Positions 18,342 through 29,200 of a DNA stretch of 64,000 nucleotides are shown in pieces. The first letter of the stretch is position 1. The number at the start of each line of letters is the position of its first letter. A program made the position numbers and the translations under genes. Under the pieces are notes generated by a model that was given only the letters and a program-made list of their open reading frames with translations, was not told where the DNA came from and searched no databases. Source of the DNA: a virus; the IMG/VR virus record IMGVR_UViG_3300032304_001448, positions 1-64,000 of that record. One strand, 5' to 3'.

Positions 18342-18785
18342 ATGGTCAACTACCAAGCACCTCCCGCCATTGATATCGCACCCTGGGGCTGGAACCCGGC
18401 AGCGACGTTCCAGAAAGCATATAACGACGCCCAAGAAGAGAAGCGGGCGCAGCAGGAGTTTGAGGTTGGTATGGAGCTAGAACGCTTTTTGCTGCCGATG
18501 AAAAAGCAGCAAGCGCAGTTGGCGCTGGAGAAGATGAACTTGGAGATGGAACGGACTCGCGGGGAGATTGACCGCCAGCGCATCCTCACCCGTCAGATGA
18601 CTGAGGTAACCCGCAACACAAACCGTGGGTTCAATAGCGGGCTTTCGGGGGGTGCGGCTACTGGGGCACAAGGATATCAAAGCCAATTCGGGTTTGGACG
18701 TGGATTGCGTCAGCCGACCCAAACATCTTCAGCAAAGACGACTTGGAAGGTCGTAACACCAGCGCCAACTCCAAAAGGACCTTAG
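18342..18785 (+). CDS. Small internal-virion-associated protein (147 aa)
   Basis: The central part is a highly charged helix (QEEKRAQQEFEVGMELERFL, KMNLEMERTRGEIDRQRIL) between a proline/aromatic N-terminus and a glycine/glutamine-rich tail. It lies between two internal-virion genes with spacers of one to three bases. An accessory or scaffolding role for ejection proteins is likely, but no family is recognised. Confidence 0.55.
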   Translation: MVNYQAPPAIDIAPWGWNPAATFQKAYNDAQEEKRAQQEFEVGMELERFLLPMKKQQAQLALEKMNLEMERTRGEIDRQRILTRQMTEVTRNTNRGFNSGLSGGAATGAQGYQSQFGFGRGLRQPTQTSSAKTTWKVVTPAPTPKGP

Positions 18786-18786
18786 T

Positions 18787-20232
18787 ATGAGCTTACGTAT
18801 TCAGGTCGATGGTGTCGGTCTCGTTGAGGTCGATCCAAGTTTTCAGGAGCTTTCCCCGCAAGAGCAGGAAAGTCTCATTGGTGAGATCAAGCAAAGTGTC
18901 TCCGGTGGTCGGATGGCCAGCGATGCCGTAGCTCCCGCTCCGGCGTCCACGCCGATCAATGCTTCGCGGTCTAACTTTGATCTGGACGCGGCTATCCCTG
19001 ATCCGCAGCCCCAAGCGGTGCAGAGTGCAGCACCGCAGCAGGCTGGGCAGAATGCTTTGGCCGGAACTCCTTTTGATTACCAGCGTGGATCACAAGTCCT
19101 TGAACAATTCGCCGCGGATTTCATGGACAAGGAGAACATCGTCACCGGAGCGAAGTATGGTGACAAGGCGATGATCGAAGAAGACTGGATCAACGCCCGG
19201 AATCAGATCTACGCGCCTGAATTTGAAAGACTTGGCATCAATCCCGCCAAGGCACAAATCGCGGCCGATCAAGTGGTCAGAGGTAAAGCGAGAAACATGC
19301 TCGAAGCTCTCGGGATTCCTGAACCGCAGAACAACCCAACGGTCAACCTTTCACCGGAGCAAGTCGAAGAGGCGAACAAGATCCAAACCAACATACTAAA
19401 CAACATCAATCTGGCCAACGAGACTGAAGACCCAGCCCAAAAGCGGGCGTATCAGCGCCTCGCTTCGGAGGGGACTCAAAAGTTGCGAAGTATGAGTGGA
19501 GCACCAGAGCCCACACCTTTCGAGCGAATCGAAAACATAAACAGCGTCTTGGGTGAGCTTGGTCGTAAGAGAGAGCGCGGAGGTCTTGGCACGGTAGAAT
19601 ACGACGGAGTGCGTTACCCTGTATCAGGAGCAGCGGAACTCGAAGCTGATTTGGCCTCAGAGCGAGCCGACCTTCTCGATCTTTTGGCAACTAATGCCGA
19701 AGCGCGGGCCTCAATTCGTGTGCGTCCGCAAAACGCGATTGTCTATGAGACCGACAGCAAAGGTAATCCCCGTAAGGGCACGGATGGTAAATTCGTCATC
19801 AACCCGAAAGCGACCGCAGCGAAGTGGGATGAACTGCAAAGCAGTGCACGGGAGGGTGAGCTTATCGAGCGGGAAGACGGGACGATCGGGCCTTTCATGG
19901 GGGCAAAAGAAAAGAGAAAAGGTGGTGAAGGCTATTGGACGCCGGATGTAATGGAGCCGGCTTTGGCTGGTGCTGGCGTGGTCGCCGGGGGAGTTGCTAC
20001 CGGAGTCGCCCGTTTAATCCCTAAAGTCGCGAGCGTGGCAGGGGATGCCGTATCTGCTTTTGACTCAATCACCGGAGGTCGGCAGACGCGCAACGCGATC
20101 TCTAAAATACCGACTGCACTTGGCGGAGGTAGCCCTTCCGTAATGCTGGCTGAACGAGGTTTACGTTACCTTTCCGAGATCGGTCTGAAATCCCAGGAAG
20201 CAGAGAAAAAGAAGAAGCTGGCCGGCCAGTAG
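18787..20232 (+). CDS. Internal-virion-associated protein with hydrophobic C-terminal segment
   Basis: The 481-residue product starts one base after the preceding stop. The first 40 residues (VDGVGLVEVDPSFQELSPQEQ) look like the short N-terminal module seen in front of phage virion proteases and peptidoglycan enzymes. A proline/alanine linker, a helical body and a hydrophobic segment (ALAGAGVVAGGVATGVARL, about residues 395-413) follow. No catalytic residues are visible. Membrane-interacting DNA ejection is the most likely role given its neighbours. Confidence 0.55.
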   Translation: MSLRIQVDGVGLVEVDPSFQELSPQEQESLIGEIKQSVSGGRMASDAVAPAPASTPINASRSNFDLDAAIPDPQPQAVQSAAPQQAGQNALAGTPFDYQRGSQVLEQFAADFMDKENIVTGAKYGDKAMIEEDWINARNQIYAPEFERLGINPAKAQIAADQVVRGKARNMLEALGIPEPQNNPTVNLSPEQVEEANKIQTNILNNINLANETEDPAQKRAYQRLASEGTQKLRSMSGAPEPTPFERIENINSVLGELGRKRERGGLGTVEYDGVRYPVSGAAELEADLASERADLLDLLATNAEARASIRVRPQNAIVYETDSKGNPRKGTDGKFVINPKATAAKWDELQSSAREGELIEREDGTIGPFMGAKEKRKGGEGYWTPDVMEPALAGAGVVAGGVATGVARLIPKVASVAGDAVSAFDSITGGRQTRNAISKIPTALGGGSPSVMLAERGLRYLSEIGLKSQEAEKKKKLAGQ

Positions 20233-20263
20233 CACAGCCATCCGCCAACGGCTATATTAACGG

Positions 20264-23200
20264 ATGACTTCGGAGCAGCGTCGGCAAGAGAGTGAGGCTT
20301 ACTGGTTTCGGTCGCCAGCCGCCCGCAACGTGCTGGAAGATTTCGGGGCAGCCCGTGATGACGAAGAGGAGACGATCATAACTGAGGAAGGTCAGGAGCC
20401 GGAGCCCGTGACCCTGACGCCGGAGACTAGTGTCGAAGACGTGGTCCGCAACGAACCCGAGCCGCCGCCCCGAGAATTTACCGATGTCTATGAGTTCTTC
20501 GCTTCGCAACAGGGCAAGGATTTAACCCAAGAGCGGTATGAAGAGCGGGGGATTGAGGGGTATGAAGTCGGGGAGTTGTTCCCGCGGGAGCAACGTGGGC
20601 TAGGTGGTGAAGCTGGGGCGGGATTTGCCCGTGGTGTCGACCAGACACAGGCGATGGGATTCGGGTTGCTCGGGCTCATGGGTGAGGCGTTGGGGGTCGA
20701 GGGGCTCTCGGACTTGGGGGTCGATGGCTACATCCGCAACATGGAAGAGGCGGCAAAGAACCAAGCCTCGGTGCAGGATCCTTTCGAGGAAATCGGCGGG
20801 GCAGGAGACGCGGCTCGCTACGCGACCGGAATCATTTTCGAACAGCTTCCTCAGTTGGCTCTCTCCCTGGTCGGCGGCGGCATAGGCGGATACACCGCGA
20901 GATCCCTTGCCAGCAAAGTCGTCGCCAATGAGATTGGCCGACGCATCAAGGCAGGCGCAGCCAAAGAGGTCGCCGAAAGTGAAGTGGCGCAAATGGTGGC
21001 TGAACGTATGCTGCGTGGGGCGGGAACCAAAATTGTCGAATCGGCGACGAAGTCCGGAGCTTTTGGCGGGGCCTATGTCGCCAACGTCGGGCAGATTGCG
21101 GGTGGTAGTTTTGGCGAGATCGAGCAGGAGACGGGTCTTCGTGATCCGGTCAACGCGCTCGGCTTTGCTCTTCTCGGCGGTGCGCTGGAGACGGGAGCCG
21201 AGGCCCTCCTCGCCGCGCCGATCGCTGGCAAACTGATGCGGGGCACAACAGCCCCGATGACTGGAGCCACGGAACGGGCATTAGGATTCAACGTCGGTCC
21301 GGTTGTTGGAGCAGCCGGTCGCTTGGCGGGAACCTCCGCCGCAGAAGGCGGAACGGAATACGGTCAGACTTTCACGGAACAAGCAGCGGTCGCATCGGCT
21401 GACCCCAATCGCACGCTGGCCGAAGTAGCGTTTACCCCGGAAGCCGAACGCGAGCGTCAGATTTCGGCAGCAGCAGGCGTCGTCGCTGGCGGCGGTATCG
21501 GTGCCGTGAGCCAAGCAGCAAGCTACTTGATTCCTGAAACAAGTCGCAGGGTTCAAGAGAAGTTGCAGCAAAGGCGAGGGGAGCAGGCTCCCGCTGATAT
21601 CCCAGGAGATCCTAAAACCGGCCGGCCGTTGAAGGTCCTCGAAGGGAATTGGTCGGAGCCGAAGGTTGTTGGGGGTTTTGATTTTCGCCGTAATGACGAA
21701 GGCAAGGTCGCGATCTTTAACCCTGATCCGCAAAAGTTTGCTGGGTTGCCAAGATTCTCAACGCCGCAAGGCGATGTCTTCTCACTGCTTGATGGTGTCG
21801 AGTATCTCAATCTCCCGACCCGATCGGAAAAAGCTCTGGCACAGAAAGCCCTTGGGTTCTTCGATGACGATGAGGTCGGATCGACGCAGGTAAAACGCAC
21901 CCCGGTCCAGAAACCCAAACCGCGCACCCCGGCCACGGAATCGGTGCTCGATGATGGTCCGGACATGACGCCGGCTGGTCAGGCGGTTGGTTCCAATGTG
22001 CGGTTCAATGGCTACGAGGGGTCACTGGCCCAGGATGGTGCGAGATTTTTGCTGCGGGCCAATGATGGCACGGAGGTCGAAGTTCCTGCGGAGAGTGAAG
22101 TCGAGATCGTTGCGGCCCCTGCGCTGACTCGTCTAACTGCTACCTCGATCCCGGCAGTGCAGACTCCGCCGGTCGAACAACCGACACCGATGCCCGATCT
22201 CGCAACGATGGGCGCGGAGGAAATTTCCAAAGCGGCACTGGCCCGTCCTGAAGTCTCGATCGTGGACCAAGCAGCGGAGACCGCTGAGACACTGGACCGC
22301 AATGCGGTGACCTTGCTGCGAGATGCGCGGACCACGCTGGAGAGTTCGATCGGGGAGATCGAGCGCCGGGACCTGGCACCGGAAGCCAAGAGCACGCTGA
22401 CCGAGCCGCTGTATCAAAAGCTCGTTCAGGTCGAAGACACTTTAAGCAAAGCGCCGGCCGAGGCGACGGCACTCGATGCGGAGATTCAGAAGAGCAAGCA
22501 GACGATCGCCGATACCAAAGTCGAGCAGGTCAAAGTCGCACAGCAAACGGTCAACCGTCCTCCGGATCAGTCGCGCCAATTTGTCGAGAGCCTGCAACCC
22601 AAGGACAAGGTGACGGTCTACCTCTCGGACGAGAAAGCCGATGACTCGCTTTCGTTCGGTGCGACTTTCGAAGCCCGCCGTCCGAATGGCAACGTGGTCG
22701 TGGTGACCGAGCCGGATGCCGAGGGCAACCAAGAGAAGCTCGTCTTTACCCCGCAGCAATACAACCGGCTCGGGATGTTCAAGCAGCCCACACCGAAGCA
22801 GTCACCAGTCGATGTTGCCGTTAATTCGGTGCTCGGACCGAAGCCGACCAAGGCGAAAGCCGAGCGCGTCTTTGGGACACCTTACCAAGAAGGTCAGCCG
22901 CAAGAGGCGTTCTTCGACGATGGTCTCTACGCCAACCCCGGCAAGACGAACAAGGTGCCGGGCGAGGTGCGCTACTTCGACAAGGAAGGTGAGCCTGGGG
23001 TCAAAGAGGTCGTAAACTTCGGCAAGTGGCAGGGCAACTCCCGGGGCACTCTCTTCACCACAGTGCGTCAGATGAACCTCGGACTCGATGTCCCGGTGCC
23101 GGATGACCAGCTTCAGAATCTTCCCGAAGGTGTGCAAGTGGAGCAGCGCACGATGAAGAACGGTCAGACCGCCAACGTCGTGACTAAGGTCGTCTACAAC

Positions 23201-26200
23201 GGCAACACCTATCGCCGCGGGGATGCTGCCTATGACTTTTCGGTGAACGGGGAGAACACCGGCCCGGGGGGTTTCGACAATATCTATTTCAACTCACCCG
23301 AGCGTTTGCTTCGCAGTGAGCGGGCTCGCAAGGGCAAGCAGACGCAGAAAGAGAAGGCGGGCAAAACTGTCGGCTCGGTGCAGGCAAAATTGGAAAGCCT
23401 CGACGAGGCCGACCAATTCTTTGTCGGCGATGCACGGGCACGGGCTGCACGGTTCATTGATCGCCGAAGCGACCTCGATCCCGAGGCCAAGGCGATGGCT
23501 TCCGACGAAGCCGATGCCTCGATCATCGAACAGGTGGCCGGCCGCGATAAGAAGGGTGTGCCTCCGGTGCGCGATCTCGCGCTCTTCAAAAACTTCAACA
23601 GCCGGATGCTCGATATCTTCGAGAGCAATCAGGAGAACGAGACGGGAGCCGATACCGGCCGCGATGTGCAGGAGGCAGCGCGTCAGATCACCGAGGAACT
23701 CGTGGCCTCGGGACAGACCGCAGCACAGGCATCGGCCGCGGTCGAGCCGATCGTGAAGCGTTGGCAGAGCTACGGAGATTTCAGTCCGATCAAGACGGCG
23801 ATGACCAAGGCGCAGAGCGCCAAGAAATCGGCGGTCCGGACCGGACGTAACCAGCGGGCGGCAGAAGCCGATCTCGCCGCGGGGACGACCGGAGATGCGC
23901 GGGCCCAACAGACTCCGGCTGAGAGGTTTGCCGAGCGGACCAGCGATGCCGCGATGGACGGCCGGGAGCGTCTTGGCCGTGTTGTCGGTGAGGATCGCGA
24001 CCTGCTTGATGCCTATTGGGCTGAAGAAGAATTGAGCGAAAGTGACCAGCAGCGTGTCGAAGATCTGCTAGAGTATATCCAAGGCAACAAGACTTATGAG
24101 CAAATCAACCAAGCAACCGAACAAGGTTCAGCAATACTTTCTAGAGAACCCAGAGATGGCGACAATCTTCGCCGGGATGCGGTTGCAGAAGGACGTGCCG
24201 GAGGACTTGCGGAAAGCCGTGGGCGAGGACGCAATCAAGCGGGCGCTGGACGGGGACGTAACCGTGTGGGCCGAACTGATGGTGGCCAAGCCGGAACTGT
24301 TCCGGGAGCGGCCCCTGTCGCTGGTGGAAGACCTGGCTTGGGAGGAACTCCTGACCAACGGAACGCCAGCACCGCGAGGCGAGCCTTCGTCGGCTCCTTC
24401 ATCGGCGACCGCGGTCTAGTTGCCGGCCTCTCCGAGGCAGTCGTCGAGAAGATCTACCAAGCAGTCTCGACCACCCTCGACGCTCTCGCCGCGACCAAGG
24501 GTCGCCGCGTTGTTGCCGCGACCGAGGCGAACATGGCCGACCTGATGGGTCGATCAGTTGAAGAACTCGTCGCCGGATACCAAGAGGAATTTTCCAGTTA
24601 CATGGCCAACCGTGAGCGGATCGATGCGATCCGCCGCAATGCCCAAGAGGCCGTGCGTAGCCGGATCTTCGAAGGTCCGAAGGCCGCGCTTGAGTTCATG
24701 GCTCAAGATGGCGATCGACCGGCGTTCATGCGGATGGTTGCCAAGGTCGTCTTGAGCCAGGGTCAGCGGTTCGGTCTCAACATTGATGACATCGCGATGC
24801 AGGTCGGTATCTTCCGCCGCAACTTCGCGACCCAGCCTTTGCGCGGTGAAGAAGTGCGGGCTCGGGTGCAGGAAGTTCAAGGCGAGGAAGGTGAGGGTGT
24901 CTTCGAGGTGACCACTCCGGGTGGCGTGGAGACGTATGCTTTCGGCGGTGAGTCGGGGCGCACCCGCAAACAAGCCGGCAAAGAAGCCCGGGCACGGGCG
25001 TTCGATCTTGTGACCGGACAGACGCGGACCTCTTGGGCCGGTGTGCTCGGAGTCGACGAGAACGCGACTTCGCCAGTCGGCCGCTACTCGGTCGTGCTCA
25101 ACCTCGATAACTGGCATGAGGCCGATGACATCGGGCTGACCATGTTGCACGAGATCGCCCATGTGTTCTCCAAAACAAAGTTCGCCGGACTGGAAAAACT
25201 CAACACCGTCGAGAAGGCCGCGATCAAAGGAATCGAAGCCTTCCGTGTGCGAATGCTCAAGGCTGTCGCTCGGACCAATGGACTCGAAGTCCCCGCGGGT
25301 AATAACCCCACAAACCTTGCCAAGTTGAGCCGTCAGGTCGATGACCTCTCCAACCCGAACGTGGTCGGAGCCGATGCCGATCGGCGCTTTGCCTATCTGG
25401 TTAATGCCGAGGAGACCGCCCGCGGGCTCATGGAGAGCCCGGAATTTCTCAAGCTCGCCCTGCAACTCGGGCTCGGTAAAGCCAAGACCAGGGGCAAGAA
25501 GACCTCGCTGTCCGGACCCGTGGCCGAGGCTTGGGGCGACATCGTCGATCTCAACTCTGGCAAAAAGACCGCGGCAACAAGCCCGCTGGCCAACGCTTTC
25601 CAAGATGCGTGGGACGCAACCTTCGGTGCTCTCGAAGGCACGACCGAGGGCTATGCCAAACCTCCGATCGGAGCGAACCCCTTGGCCCAGGATCTCGCCG
25701 CCCTCGACCAAGCAACCAATTTTATTGAAGACCAGATCATCGCCCGGGGATTGACTGGCACGACCGCAGAACGTGAAGCATTGCTGCAAGAGTTCATGGC
25801 TGCACGGAACATGGAACGGGGTGCAGAGGCAGTGGTCGAGGAAGCGGACGCCGATGTCGATACGCTGGCTGATCCGGTGACGATGAGTCGGGCAATTTCT
25901 AACGAAAGCCGCGAGGCTTTGTCTAACCAAGGAGCAACCAATGACAGAAGAAACCAACCTGCCTTACAAGCGACCACCCCAGGGATGGGATCCGCAAGTG
26001 GAGGCAACCAAGTTCAAAGGCAAGCAGTTCGGCCCAACGCCGAGCCAAACCCCTTCGTCCAAGAAGGAGTCAGTGCCTACAATGCCCGTTACGGGCTCGG
26101 CGAAGTAGTCCGCGGGCACTACGCCCCAGTCGACGAACAACGTGCTCGCAGCATAGCTGCGGCTTATGACGCACTCCCGGTCCTCGATGAAGGTCGGGAG

Positions 26201-29200
26201 ACCCAGGACGCCTACCGGCAACTGGGCTTCGAGATCCAGCAGCAGTGGGACTATGCCATCAATACGATGGGAGTCACCTTCGAGCCGTGGACAACCGAGG
26301 GGCAACCTTACGCCAATTCCCGGGAGATGGTGCGCGATGTCCGGGACAACAAACACTTGTGGTTTTTCACGGGCGGTGAACCGCACCCGCTTCTCAACCA
26401 GCCCGATGCCGACGGGCTGACGATGAATGACAAGCTGCGTGCGATCCACGATCTCTTCGGTCACGCAGCCGAGGACTACCAGTTCGGAGCCCGCGGCGAG
26501 GAGAACGCCTGGATCAAGCACAGCCAGATGTTCACCCCGCTGGCCCAGAGGGCACTGACCACCGAGACCCGAGGGCAGAATTCATGGGTCAACTATGGGG
26601 CTCACAACTACGCGGCTGACGGAACACGGATCAAGGTTCCTGCTTCCGAGCGTCCTTTTGCCACGCAGAAGGTGGCCCTTCTCCCCGAGGAGTTCATGGA
26701 TTGGCGGGGTGCCTTGGCTGCGGACACTGTGACGGAGAGTCGGGCGGTGGCGATGGAGTTTGTCTCCCCTAATGAACGGGAGAATCTGACATTTGCACAG
26801 GCCCGGGCGGCGTTGACTGGAACGCAGCAAGAGCAACTCAGGGCGTTTGCCAGTAGGATTCATACGGTTTTCGGGCTAGATCAAAGCCGAGTCAGTGACG
26901 CTATCGGAGATTGGGCAGACGGCGCGGAGCCCACGACGGTAACCGAGCACTACGCTCCGGGACTGACGTATGAGGACGTAGAGGTAATGGCCGCGCTCAA
27001 GGGGGCACTGAGAAACCAGAAGCAAGTAATTCCATTCCTGAGAGACTCAGAAGGCACTTCTAGACTTTATGATGTCTTTATCCCAAATCAGACGGCAGAC
27101 CAATCCCGTGGTATTTTAGAGACAGCCGGGATCCAATTCCGGACTTTGATTGAACAAAACGGAGGGACTCGTGTCTTAATTTTTGATAAGAACGGCTCGC
27201 TCTTTTTGCCCGTCAGAGAGTTAGTCTCAAGTAATAACTATGAAACAAAATATTACAAAGGAACCGGCAACTTCCTCGGCAACGAAGATTCCCGTGAAGC
27301 CGGGCGAGCCGCTTACGCTCGAACAGTGGGATCGGCTATTGCAAGAAGCCGGTTGGCGGGACGCGACACTGGACGGCCCGACAGCGTTCGAGCTACCCGG
27401 CTATCCGAACTCGCAGCCGAAGCAGGACTGATTCTACCAAATGAAGACCTCAACGAAAGCCGCGCCGTCGGTGAAAGCCCGAATCTCATCTACCAAGATG
27501 CCGAAGGAAACCTTCGAGGACGACCGCGAACGGGAAGCCCTGAAGGGAACATCGGAAGGGCTTTACTACGCCTCCAAGAATCCTCCAACGAGGGCCGAGA
27601 TTTTGGAGCAGGCGAGACGTTCCGGTTTCGTGCCGACACTGGCGGGCAAGCCGATCAGGCGCTAGAGCAACAGAGAAGGCAGCAAGCGGGCGCAGGGTTT
27701 CGCCGCTTCGTCGAGAACTTGGAGGCTGACGGCCTCGTCCTCGATCCGGAATCTTTCGAGAACACGGTCATCGAAGGGCGAGACCGTATTGGTGACGGGT
27801 CCGAGCATCAGGTCCACATGGACCGCCCGACCAACCGCGTCATTAAATACACGAACCCGGATGTAACCGGCAGCGGCATCGTCGGGCAGTCGATCAATGT
27901 TTTTGACTACCTCACGAATCTCAATGCCCACAAAAAACTTTTCAACATCGACATTCGCCTTGAGGGACTTGTCGATCTTGGGGAGCCCTTCCCACGAATC
28001 GTCACCTCGCAACCCTACATTAAGGGAAGAGATTCAACGATCCCCGAAATCAACAGTTACTTCCGCGATGAGTTAAAGTTCACGAAGCAGGACGATGGAT
28101 CCTGGGTGCGCGTTCGTAATGGTGAGGTTCAACGTGTTTGGGATGTCGTTCCAGGAAACGTAAAGACCGTCAAGATCGGGAAAAAGAAAGTCGTGGTCCC
28201 ATTCGACGTTCAAATTTCCATACAGTCGAACGCAGCTAGTGGCGCGGTGGACCAACCGAACGAATCCCGAGCCCGCGGGCGAGTCTGGCGTCCGGTAACC
28301 AGTCGCACTCCGACGGGCGGCACAATCAGCCGCGGCGGCATGTTCGCCGTCGATGAGCTTCTCGATAAGAGAGCCGGTGATCTCTACCGCTCAAGCCGGA
28401 TGGCGATCAAAGTCGATGTGTCGAAGATCCAAGACCTCTCCCGGGTGTTGGAGCGTCAGATTAAAAATTTCTACAAAGGTGAGACACCGCCCCTGGAGAC
28501 GATCAACACGGCGCTCGGTAACTTGGACAACCCGCTCACCGAGCAGCAGATCGGCGAGATTGAAGATTTGCGGGCTCGCGGGCTAACCAATCAAGCCGCC
28601 AAGAAGCGTGACCAATACATCCGCGACAACCGCCGCAACTTTAAGCAGAACAAACAGACGCAAGCCTTGGCCCAGTTGCCGGAAGAACTGGCCGAGACGA
28701 TCCGCGAGATGTCTTCGCATATCGAGTCGCTTTCGCGTGAGTTGCCTAACGAAGGTTTGGTTAGTGGCGACTTGGCGATCACAGTTGATGAGGCGCTCGG
28801 CACCTACCTTAACCGTAGCTATGCGATCTTCGATGATCCGCAGTGGACTGACCGTGTGCGAAAAGATGCCAAGGTCATGGACGCGGCCCGTAAGTATATC
28901 CGCAACAGCTTGGCTAAAGCGAAAGCCCAAGACCTGATCGCTGATGCTGCCGACGAAGGCCGCACACTTTCCCGTATCGACGCCGAAGCACTCGCCAACG
29001 ATTCAGTGATCGACGACGAGGTCGAGAACCTCCTCGAAGGCTATCTCGCGATCGGCGCAGAGGCCCCGACGATCGAAGTGCTCTCCGGCCGCATCCCCGG
29101 GCAGAAGAATCTCAGCATGTTCAACCAGCGCGGCAACATCGCGCCGGAGATCCAAGCCCTCTGGGGACGTTACGAAGACCCGAGCGTCAACTATGCCAAG

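Noticed and set aside
24554-25957. 467-codon minus-strand frame opposite the giant gene
   Set aside because: It is the antisense of a conserved domain including the HEIAH region and shows no start signal or protein-like motif order.
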